A DNA stretch of 6,882 nt, taken from NCBI GenBank assembly GCA_903822375.1, contig CAIJOU010000742.1, forward strand, positions 1-6,882, written 5' to 3'. Made by a program: the position numbers and the translations under genes. Position 1 is the stretch's first letter, and each line of letters starts with the position of its first letter. The DNA comes from Candidatus Hydrogenedentota bacterium. GTDB lineage: Bacteria; Hydrogenedentota; Hydrogenedentia; Hydrogenedentales; CAITNO01. Below, piece by piece: positions 1 through 5,545 of this stretch. The notes beneath the pieces were generated by a model. That model saw only the letters and a program-made list of their open reading frames with translations. It had not been told where the DNA came from and did no database searches.

Positions 1-35
1 CCTTGAACTCCTTCGAATGACTCTTCCGAACCTGA

Positions 36-129
36 CCCATTTCTTGGACTCCTTTGCGGACATTGTCCGCCTGGCGGCCGGCCGGCTCAAGCCGCCAAAT
101 CTTTACTTAGCCACTGTCCAAGAAATGGG
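36..129. repeat. 94-bp nested inverted-repeat element (REP/MITE-like)
   Basis: CCCATTTCTTGGAC at 36-49 is the exact reverse complement of GTCCAAGAAATGGG at 116-129. Inside these 14-bp arms are two further hairpins: GCGGAC-ATT-GTCCGC (56-70) and TGGCGGC/GCCGCCA (72-78 with 91-97). The layout, with outer arms closing a multi-branched single-strand fold, resembles non-autonomous palindromic mobile elements such as REP or MITE sequences. Chance is an unlikely explanation for a perfect 14-bp pair only 66 bp apart. No transposase gene lies in the window. It could instead be a structured RNA leader or a terminator for a gene outside the window. The structure is seen directly; the mobile-element reading is inference. 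Confidence 0.5.
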
Positions 130-465
130 GGTAACTTCAGTAGCGCAAAACACCCGATTGTTGAACGGCCCGTCTTCGGACGAGTCTCGTATGCGGACGC
201 TTTCTGGAAAACGACCCGGCTAAACGCTGCCTACTCCCCTTACGCTGCGAACACCATTTGAACACCCCCACGTGAAGAGGGGGCGTACTTTTGGCAAAGA
301 TTTGGCAAAAAGTTCTGCGACGGCGAGAGATGCCTGAAACAAGTGAAAATCTGCGTTCGCGGCCGTCCCCGGCGTCGTGGGCCCCTTCCAGACCGACCAG
401 GCCTGCTGGTCCAGCGCACACGCGGCGGACCGCGTGAACTGACCTGAAAACCTTATTGGGCACGC

Positions 466-513
466 GGACCTTTTGGTCCCCCCCTGGAGGGGGGGGCCCG
501 AAGGGCCGGGGGG
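466..513. repeat. Cluster of three C/G-rich hairpins
   Basis: Three back-to-back inverted repeats are visible: GGACC-TTTT-GGTCC (466-479), a run of seven C (478-484) facing eight G (489-496) across a TGGA loop, and GGCCC-GAA-GGGCC (495-507), followed by six G (508-513). The stems share bases, so alternative folds compete. The G tracts at 489-496, 503-505 and 508-513 could also form a G-quadruplex on the + strand. It lies about 90 bp upstream of the -35 box of the repressor gene. It could be a dispersed intergenic palindrome or a transcription terminator protecting that promoter. Confidence 0.5.
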
Positions 514-603
514 TGTATGCCCGCCCACAAAACTGGAAGGTCTACGCTCCGAGCATTGTGTCCGCATGGGGGACATACCCGGCACTTCGTGCAACAGGGG
601 GTC

Positions 604-632
604 TTGACAAGCCACCACAACTGTGGTAACGT
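604..632 (+). promoter_or_regulatory. Sigma70-like promoter of the repressor-protease pair
   Basis: A perfect TTGACA -35 box lies at 604-609. Seventeen bases later TAACGT (627-632) is the best-placed -10 candidate, though it matches TATAAT at only three positions. The -10 sits inside the palindromic operator, so repressor binding would block RNA polymerase. The expected transcript would start near 638-641, giving a leader of roughly 25 nt before the chosen ATG at 663. The weak -10 is the main doubt. Confidence 0.55.
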
Positions 633-640
633 TACCACAG
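614..640. promoter_or_regulatory. Double palindromic operator, probably for the BlaI-family repressor
   Basis: CTGTGGTAACGTTACCACAG (621-640) is a perfect 20-bp palindrome. A second palindrome overlaps its left half: ACCACA (614-619), two bases, TGTGGT (622-627). The site therefore holds three half-sites in alternating orientation, and the two dyad centres (620.5 and 630.5) are 10 bp apart, about one helical turn. It overlaps the likely -10 box and lies just upstream of a BlaI/MecI-type gene. Repressors of that family bind dyads as dimers and usually control their own promoter. Assignment to this regulator is inference from position. Confidence 0.65.
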
Positions 641-651
641 ACAACAAACAT

Positions 652-655
652 GGAG
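652..655 (+). promoter_or_regulatory. Ribosome binding site deciding the repressor start
   Basis: GGAG at 652-655 is 7 nt upstream of the ATG at 663 but only 1 nt from the earlier in-frame ATG at 657. Normal spacing therefore favours 663. Confidence 0.55.
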
Positions 656-662
656 TATGGAC

Positions 663-1049
663 ATGGGCGAGTTGCCGGAACTGACAAAAGCCGAGTGGCT
701 GATCATGAAATGCTGCTGGCGCAAGGGCAAATGCACCGCACGCGAGGTGTACGAGGAGGTGCTCCAGCAAAAAGCCTGGCGCTACCAGACCGTGAAGACG
801 ATGCTGGACCGCCTGGAGCAGAAAGGGTATGTGAAACTGGGCAAGGTGGGCCCGATCTGCCTGTTTGAGCCGGCGGTGTCGCAGGTGCGGGTGATGGGGA
901 AGGCGCTGGATTCGTTTGTGGGGACGGTGTTGGACGGCGCACTCGCTCCGGTTCTTGCCCATCTGGCCAAGGGAAAGAAGTTGACGCGGGCTGACATCGA
1001 GTTCTTGAAGAAACTTGTCGAACAACACGGGGAGGAGCCGGACAAATGA
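663..1049 (+). CDS. BlaI/MecI/CopY-family transcriptional repressor
   Basis: This is a 128-residue winged-helix DNA-binding protein of the BlaI/MecI family (usual length about 120-140). The N-terminus LTKAEWLIMKCCW (residues 8-19), the helix around TAREVYEEV (25-33) and the recognition-helix block YQTVKTMLDRLEQKGYV (41-57) fit the family well. The rest (about 70-120) is the helical dimerisation tail. Family members bind dyad operators as dimers and are inactivated when a partner M56 membrane protease triggers their cleavage. The start at 663 is chosen from ribosome-site spacing; an in-frame ATG at 657 would add two residues. The stop overlaps the next gene by 4 nt (ATGA), so the two are translationally coupled. 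The upstream palindromes predict autoregulation. I cannot see a definite cleavage site. Targets beyond its own operon are unknown. Confidence 0.93.
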   Translation: MGELPELTKAEWLIMKCCWRKGKCTAREVYEEVLQQKAWRYQTVKTMLDRLEQKGYVKLGKVGPICLFEPAVSQVRVMGKALDSFVGTVLDGALAPVLAHLAKGKKLTRADIEFLKKLVEQHGEEPDK

Positions 1050-3304
1050 ACGTGTTCATGAGCTTCGCCGAAGCGGTGTCCCGAACGTTGTGGGCGTTGA
1101 GCTGGCAGGTGGCCGTGCTTGTCCTGCTGGTGTGGGCGGCCGCGGCATTCTTCCGAAAGGCGTCGCCAAACTTTCGCTACTGTTTGTGGTGCACCGTATT
1201 GCTGCGATTGTGTGTCCCCGCAGTGCTTGCGCTCCCGGGGGGGATCGGCGGAGACCTGCGCGATGCAGTGGAGTTCTCGGCCCCGCGAATGCTGCTGGCT
1301 GCGCAGCAGACCGTGGGGGGTGTCCCGCCGGTGCTTTCAAACGCGGCCGTGATTCCGGCGCCAACGGCAGCGCCGGTTGCGCCGCTGCGTCAACAGCGGC
1401 CCGTTTCTCCCGGCGCGGTCGTTGGCCTTGTCTGGTTGGCTGTTTCGCTGGCACTCGTGGCAATCATCGTCGGCCGGAACCTGTGGGTGCACCGTCTGGT
1501 TCGGAGTTTGCCCGTCACGGGGCGTACCGAGCTGCTCCAACTCACGGATGCGCTTTGTGCCCGCTGTCGGGTCCGGCGTGCCGTGCGCGTGCGCACCGGC
1601 GGCAAACAGCACCCGGGAATTGGCCCGGCCGTGTTCGGCGTGCTCCGGCCCACCATTGTGTTGCCGACGGCAATCGCCGAACGCTGGCCGCTCGACGACA
1701 TCGAACCGGTGCTCCTCCATGAATTGGCCCACATCCGGCGCCGGGACCTGCTCCTCAACTGGGTGCAGATGGTCGTCCAGGCGTTCTATTTCTTCCACCC
1801 GCTGGTGTGGCTTGCCAACGCGCGCATCCGCCACGAACGCGAACTGGCCTGCGACGACCTCGCCGTGATGCACTTGCGAGGCCAGGGGCCGCGCTACAGC
1901 CGCAGCTTCGTGCGCGTCATCGAAGACGCATCCGACACGGCGGCGCTGCAATGGGTCGCCGCGGGGATGACCGAGCGATACAAGCCGCTGACGCGGCGAA
2001 TCGTTCGCGTAATGGGCAAAGACTATCGGCGGTATCAGCCCCTTGGCCTGGTCTCCATCCTGTTATTGGTCTTCCTGTCGGCGACCGCCATCGTAGTTGC
2101 GGGGGAACATGCCGTCCCCGCGGACACCGATGCGCGGCAATCCGCCTCGGCACACCCGACGGGCAAGGCATCCATCGGCGGCAGGCTGGTTCGGGGATTG
2201 CCGGATGGCGGCGAGAAACCGATGGGCGGCGAGGAAATGACCCTCATGTGGCTCAACGCCACCGACAAGACAACGACGAAGGTGGCCAAGGACGGCTCCT
2301 GGGAGTTCACGGATCTCCCCTCCGGCACCTATTACATTACGGGCAGCCCCGTCAAAAACAAGAACGGCCGGCTGTTCGATGTCGGTGCCGACGACCATTT
2401 CAAGGGCATCCTTCTTAAATACTGGCCCCCCGAGAAAGGTGGTCAAGGCTTCCTTGACTGGCGCAACGACGACCAGATTCCCTGCCAGTTGACTCTGGAA
2501 GAGCGCCACAGGGCTGAGGAGGCCTTTTCGGCACAGCGGGACAACTGGCTCGCCGTCCGGCGCGTGTCCGCCAACTACCGCTGGACGACCCGCACTTTGG
2601 AGAACGGCGACTGGGTGGAAAAGGACGCGCGCACCGGAAAGATTGCGCTGCAGATGATTCCCCTGAGCCGGGAAGAGGCCAAGAAACTGGGACACGGGCT
2701 GGAACTGCAACTGCAATACAGCGCCTACGACAACGAAACCAAATGGCACGGCGCCGCCGATGACATAGTCTCCGGCACCGGCCGGATGGTGTATTGGCAG
2801 GACGGTCACGAGACGGAGAAGTCCAACAAGGCGCCCGAGAAAGGCATGCTGACCCTCCCCAACCTGAGCATGGTCTACACCGAAATGGCCATGGGCTACA
2901 AGGACGAGAAGTGGTCCGGCGCCCACTATACCCGCGAGGAGTACTTCAAGGGCATCGCTCCGCCCATCCGCTTCAGCACGGACGAAGAGACACAGCGTCT
3001 TCTCGGCGGCGAGAAATGTTTCCTGTTCCTTCCATGGGCCGCGCATCCGTCCGTGTGGATCAGTGCCCAGACCGGCGAACTGCGCCGCATGGAAATGTGG
3101 GACTATGGGAATGTCGGCGGAACCGCATACCGCTATGAGAACTACATTGAGGACACGGCCACCAAACTCCGCTTCCCCTCCAAGATCATGTGTGTTACGT
3201 TGAAAGGCGAGGGCGCGAAGAAAACTGGGTCCGAGGTGACGGTTGAAATGACCGACCTCCGCATCAATCCCGAACTGCCGCCGGAGACGTTTCAGGTGAA
3301 ATAG
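1046..3304 (+). CDS. BlaR1-type M56 zinc metallopeptidase with fused beta and LolA-like domains
   Basis: This 752-residue membrane protein is probably the sensor/protease partner of the preceding repressor. Hydrophobic segments at about 14-36, 45-63 and 123-143 precede a zinc protease domain containing HELAH (225-229) and the downstream ERELACDD block with E266 as likely third zinc ligand. A fourth segment lies at about 333-353. This is the BlaR1 order: protease between helices 3 and 4, sensor outside after helix 4. The outer part has no penicillin-binding motifs. Residues about 375-433 resemble a carboxypeptidase-regulatory-like beta sandwich (DGSWEFTDLPSGTYYI). Residues about 500-752 end in MTDLRINPELPPETFQVK, reminiscent of LolA/LolB-like lipoprotein-carrier folds. 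The LolA resemblance is from memory and is weaker than the M56 call. GGAGGAG at 1031-1037 is a good ribosome site, 8 nt before the ATG. The signal sensed is unknown. Confidence 0.88.
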   Translation: MNVFMSFAEAVSRTLWALSWQVAVLVLLVWAAAAFFRKASPNFRYCLWCTVLLRLCVPAVLALPGGIGGDLRDAVEFSAPRMLLAAQQTVGGVPPVLSNAAVIPAPTAAPVAPLRQQRPVSPGAVVGLVWLAVSLALVAIIVGRNLWVHRLVRSLPVTGRTELLQLTDALCARCRVRRAVRVRTGGKQHPGIGPAVFGVLRPTIVLPTAIAERWPLDDIEPVLLHELAHIRRRDLLLNWVQMVVQAFYFFHPLVWLANARIRHERELACDDLAVMHLRGQGPRYSRSFVRVIEDASDTAALQWVAAGMTERYKPLTRRIVRVMGKDYRRYQPLGLVSILLLVFLSATAIVVAGEHAVPADTDARQSASAHPTGKASIGGRLVRGLPDGGEKPMGGEEMTLMWLNATDKTTTKVAKDGSWEFTDLPSGTYYITGSPVKNKNGRLFDVGADDHFKGILLKYWPPEKGGQGFLDWRNDDQIPCQLTLEERHRAEEAFSAQRDNWLAVRRVSANYRWTTRTLENGDWVEKDARTGKIALQMIPLSREEAKKLGHGLELQLQYSAYDNETKWHGAADDIVSGTGRMVYWQDGHETEKSNKAPEKGMLTLPNLSMVYTEMAMGYKDEKWSGAHYTREEYFKGIAPPIRFSTDEETQRLLGGEKCFLFLPWAAHPSVWISAQTGELRRMEMWDYGNVGGTAYRYENYIEDTATKLRFPSKIMCVTLKGEGAKKTGSEVTVEMTDLRINPELPPETFQVK

Positions 3305-3325
3305 CGGCGGAACAGGCGTCACGCA

Positions 3326-3371
3326 CCCCCCGGACCGCCGGCCGGTTTTGCCCGTGCCGGCGGCCTGGGGG
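3326..3371. terminator. GC hairpin between convergent genes
   Basis: CCGCCGGC (3335-3342) pairs with GCCGGCGG (3356-3363) around a 13-nt loop. The stem extends through GG/CC with a bulged A3334, and through CCCCC (3326-3330) with GGGGG (3367-3371) past one mismatch. It lies between the 3' ends of two converging genes (stops at 3304 and 3398), where a bidirectional terminator is expected. No clear T-run follows on either strand, so it is not a canonical intrinsic terminator. Confidence 0.55.
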
Positions 3372-3397
3372 TTGACTCACAAACTGCCTACAGAAAC

Positions 3398-3952
3398 CTA
3401 TGCCGTCGCCGCGACCGATGCGGCGCGCTTGACCTTCTTGGCCGCACTCTTCGTCTTCGAAGTGCCCTTCGCCTTGGAGGGCGCGGCAGATTCGGCGACC
3501 GTCTTCTTCTTGCCGGCGGACTCCTGCTCATTGCGGATGCGCTCCAGGCAATCCTTCAGCAGGTCATAACTCTTGTCGACCGTCGCCTGGAAGTCGGCAC
3601 GCCCCTCGTTGAGCATATGGCTCCATTCCTTGACAATGTCCTTGCCCTCGTTCGGCATCCAATGCGCGCCCTGGATGTGCCGCTTCACCAGCTTGTCGCT
3701 GTACTTCTGAAGGCGCGCGAGCACCTTGAAGGAGCGGTCAAACAGCGAGCGCTGCATTTTGATGAGGGCGATGGACACGTCCACGCCGCGCACCTTTGCG
3801 GCCACGCCCGAATCATGCACATTGCTGCTCACCTGGTCGCGAAGCTTTTCTGCCGTGGATTGGATGCTGTCCGCAATCTTCTGCATGCGGGATTCATCCG
3901 ACGCTGGAGTGGCGGCCTTTCTGGTGGACCTGGTTGCGGTTGCTGTTGCCAT
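3398..3952 (-). CDS. Phasin-like granule-associated protein with Lys/Ala-rich tail
   Basis: This encodes a 184-residue basic protein with no signal peptide or membrane segment. Residues 1-17 are Ala/Thr-rich and disordered-looking. Residues 18-145 look largely alpha-helical and amphipathic, with a phasin-like stretch (about 60-135) including KEWSHMLNEGRADF (108-121) and VDKSYDLL (125-132). Residues 147-179 form a Lys/Ala/Ser-rich tail like those of histone H1, PhaF and the Rhodococcus lipid-droplet protein TadA. Phasins coat polyhydroxyalkanoate granules or neutral-lipid droplets, and Lys/Ala tails can bind DNA. The start at ATG 3952 has AAAGGAG 10 nt upstream; a longer reading from 3988 lacks a comparable site. 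It lies 165 nt downstream of the HMG-CoA reductase gene and follows an acyltransferase gene, consistent with a lipid-body role. Family assignment is by overall character, not a diagnostic motif. Confidence 0.6.
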   Translation of the reverse strand: MATATATRSTRKAATPASDESRMQKIADSIQSTAEKLRDQVSSNVHDSGVAAKVRGVDVSIALIKMQRSLFDRSFKVLARLQKYSDKLVKRHIQGAHWMPNEGKDIVKEWSHMLNEGRADFQATVDKSYDLLKDCLERIRNEQESAGKKKTVAESAAPSKAKGTSKTKSAAKKVKRAASVAATA

Positions 3953-4117
3953 GACGTCTGTTCTCCTTTCTGTGAACGTTTGTTGCATTCAGTTCTGGAC
4001 ACTCTGCGGATTCATGCAAGCGGCTGACTTCCACAAGAGTGCGCTCCAGTACTCCAAGAGGCGGAAATGAAACCCTGGGTCCCATTACGGTGGCATGTTT
4101 ATGAAATGCCCGCCCCC
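3953..4117 (-). other. 165-nt gap and leader upstream of the phasin-like gene
   Basis: This gap separates the HMG-CoA reductase stop from the phasin-like start. It contains a GGCAT/ATGCC hairpin (4092-4096 with 4106-4110, 9-nt loop) just past the reductase stop, without a T-run. I see no convincing -35/-10 pair. The length suggests the phasin-like gene has its own promoter or a processed leader, but the sequence does not prove it. Confidence 0.4.
3963..3969 (-). promoter_or_regulatory. Ribosome binding site of the phasin-like gene
   Basis: Read on the minus strand this is AAAGGAG, 10 nt before the ATG at 3952. It supports that start over the upstream in-frame ATG at 3988, which would place the site inside the coding region. 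Confidence 0.7.
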
Positions 4118-5509
4118 TTACCGGTTTCGTCCGTACTGTTCGTGGCTGGACACCCAGTCCAGCGACGAGATCGCCGCGGCCAGCGAGATTTCCCCGGCCA
4201 GCACCACGCCGGCGACAATTTCGGCCAGCCGTGACACTTTGCCCTGGCCGTAGCAGCCGAGCAGTTCCAGGCATTCGCGCTGGGTGGCCAGGCCCGTGCC
4301 GCCGCCGTAGGTAGCCACGATCAGCGAGGGAATCGTAAACGACATGTACAGGTCCCCCTCGCCGGTCAGCTCCAGGTACAGGATGCCCGCCGAAGACTCC
4401 GCCACGTTGGCCACATCCTGGCCCGTGGCAATGAACATTGCCGCAATCGCGTTGGCGGAATGCAGGCCGTTGTTGGTGGCCCCGGAGAGCATTGCTCCCG
4501 CGTTGGCGACGTTGTAGTGGCGGTAGAGGGATTCGGGCTCAACCCGGAGCTGCTCGAGCAGCACCTCCCGCTTCAGCGTGACCTCGGCCACCACCCGCTT
4601 GCCGCGCGTGTGCATCAGGTTCACCTGCGACGCCTTCTTGTCGGTGGCCATGTTGGCCTCGAGGTAATAGTGCCGGATGCCGTCGTGGTTGGCCAGTATC
4701 CAGTTGCAGGCGCCAAACGTGGCCTTTCCCACCATGTTCTGGCCGGCCGCATCGCCGGTGGTGAAGTTGAAGCGCAGGAACGCCAGTTTGCCCGCCTGAT
4801 AGTAATCGACATAGTCCAGACGGGCCACCTTCGAAGTGGACTCCGCCTCCCGGCGAATGTCGTCCTCGTGCGCCCGGCACCACGCGATGAAATCGCGCGC
4901 GGCGCGTGCGTCGTCAAAGACGAACACCGGCGCCCGCTGCATCACGTCGTCGACTACGCTCGCCGTCACGCCGCCGCACAGGTTCATCACCTTCATGCCG
5001 CGGCTGTACGACGCCACCAGCGTCCCCTCGGTCGTGGCGAGCGGTATGATGAATTCGCCCTGTGCATGCTCGCCGTTGATCTGGATCGGACCGGCGAAGC
5101 CCAGGGGAACCTGCGCGACACCCGTGAAATTCTCTATGTTGCAGGCGGTGATATGCGGATCGAAACTGAACTGGGAAACATGTTTCAGCGGGGTGCCGGC
5201 CGTCTGCTCCACAAACTTCCGGCGGGCGGCAACGGCGGGCCCGGAGCGATCGTCCGCCTTGTCGCGCGGAATCTTGACCTCCTTGCGGCTCTTCTTAGCG
5301 CTGGGCGCGCCTGTTTCCAAAGCGAGGCGGCCGAAAGGTTCCACGGTCAGAACCATGCCCACGTGATGGACGTCTTCCGAGAACGCCTCCGCGTCCGTCA
5401 GCATGGCGTCAACAAAGGGGCTCTTCAACGCAAAGCATGCCGTCCCGCCCCCGCTCTTTTGGCTTTCCTGCGCCTGTGACATGTTCATGATCTCGCAGCT
5501 CGATTCCAT
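4118..5509 (-). CDS. hmgA: Class I HMG-CoA reductase (hydroxymethylglutaryl-CoA reductase)
   Basis: This enzyme reduces HMG-CoA to mevalonate, normally with two NADPH, the committed step of the mevalonate route to isoprenoids. At 463 residues it has the soluble catalytic domain only, with no membrane anchor. Visible motifs in order: ENFTGVAQVPLGFAGP (126-141), ATTEGTLVASYSRG (158-171) with catalytic E161, GDAAGQNM (252-259) in the cofactor loop where animal and archaeal enzymes have DAMGMNM, ATDKKAS (288-294) with catalytic K291, ATGQD (361-365) with catalytic D365, GGGTGLATQRECLELLG (402-418), and LAGEISLAAA (437-446) followed by SH with catalytic H456. All four expected catalytic residues are present, so the gene looks functional. 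About 100 residues precede the conserved core; the first 55 or so look like a divergent extension. It starts 36 nt after the acyltransferase gene, so the two are probably co-transcribed. Confidence 0.92.
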   Translation of the reverse strand: MESSCEIMNMSQAQESQKSGGGTACFALKSPFVDAMLTDAEAFSEDVHHVGMVLTVEPFGRLALETGAPSAKKSRKEVKIPRDKADDRSGPAVAARRKFVEQTAGTPLKHVSQFSFDPHITACNIENFTGVAQVPLGFAGPIQINGEHAQGEFIIPLATTEGTLVASYSRGMKVMNLCGGVTASVVDDVMQRAPVFVFDDARAARDFIAWCRAHEDDIRREAESTSKVARLDYVDYYQAGKLAFLRFNFTTGDAAGQNMVGKATFGACNWILANHDGIRHYYLEANMATDKKASQVNLMHTRGKRVVAEVTLKREVLLEQLRVEPESLYRHYNVANAGAMLSGATNNGLHSANAIAAMFIATGQDVANVAESSAGILYLELTGEGDLYMSFTIPSLIVATYGGGTGLATQRECLELLGCYGQGKVSRLAEIVAGVVLAGEISLAAAISSLDWVSSHEQYGRNR

Positions 5510-5518
5510 GGATGCAAA

Positions 5519-5523
5519 CTCCT
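5519..5523 (-). promoter_or_regulatory. Ribosome binding site of the HMG-CoA reductase gene
   Basis: Read on the minus strand this is AGGAG, 9 nt before the ATG at 5509. It supports the long start rather than the later in-frame Met codons at residues 8 and 10. Confidence 0.6.
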
Positions 5524-5545
5524 GTGGCTTGAAGTGCCGCCGCCC

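Larger units (their letters stand above)
1..603. other. Gene-free stretch rich in inverted repeats
   Basis: I see no credible coding sequence here. The open frames on both strands overlap each other, lack ribosome binding sites and match no family I recognise. Besides the two elements listed separately (36-129 and 466-513), it holds these small structures: a CGTC-TTCG-GACG hairpin at 171-182; CCCCC (265-269) facing GGGGG (279-283) over a 9-nt loop and followed by TTTT at 289-292, which is weakly terminator-like on the + strand; an 11-bp-period tandem pair TTTGGCAAA at 290-298 and 301-309; an 11-bp-period pair GAACACC at 249-255 and 260-266; and a GACCAG/CTGGTC hairpin at 395-411. No gene ending just upstream is visible, so any terminator role is unproven. 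Confidence 0.6.

Noticed and set aside
36..129. Integron attC site
   Set aside because: The arms do not show the RYYYAAC/GTTRRRY core sites, and no cassette-like gene adjoins.
17..223. 68-codon open frame on the + strand
   Set aside because: It spans the nested inverted repeat, has no ribosome binding site and resembles no family.
290..309. TTTGGCAAA tandem pair as the start of a CRISPR or iteron array
   Set aside because: There are only two 9-bp copies with 11-bp period and no further units.
220..687. 155-codon open frame on the - strand in the left intergenic region, with a second frame at 137-463
   Set aside because: They overlap each other, cross the GC hairpins (220-687 also crosses the operator), have no ribosome site and show low-complexity, Arg/Pro-rich composition typical of shadow frames in GC-rich DNA.
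453..1028. 191-codon open frame on the - strand
   Set aside because: It runs antisense to the clear BlaI-family gene and through its promoter.
1015..1722. 235-codon open frame on the + strand
   Set aside because: It is a frame-shifted shadow of the M56 gene, Arg/Gly/Ala-rich and without domain signals.
2063..3322. 419-codon open frame on the - strand
   Set aside because: It is antisense to the C-terminal part of the M56 gene. That part keeps meaningful composition and domain-like endings on the + strand, so the antisense frame is best explained by GC-rich codon bias.
4460..5479. 339-codon open frame on the + strand
   Set aside because: It lies antisense to the HMG-CoA reductase core, whose catalytic motifs are unambiguous.
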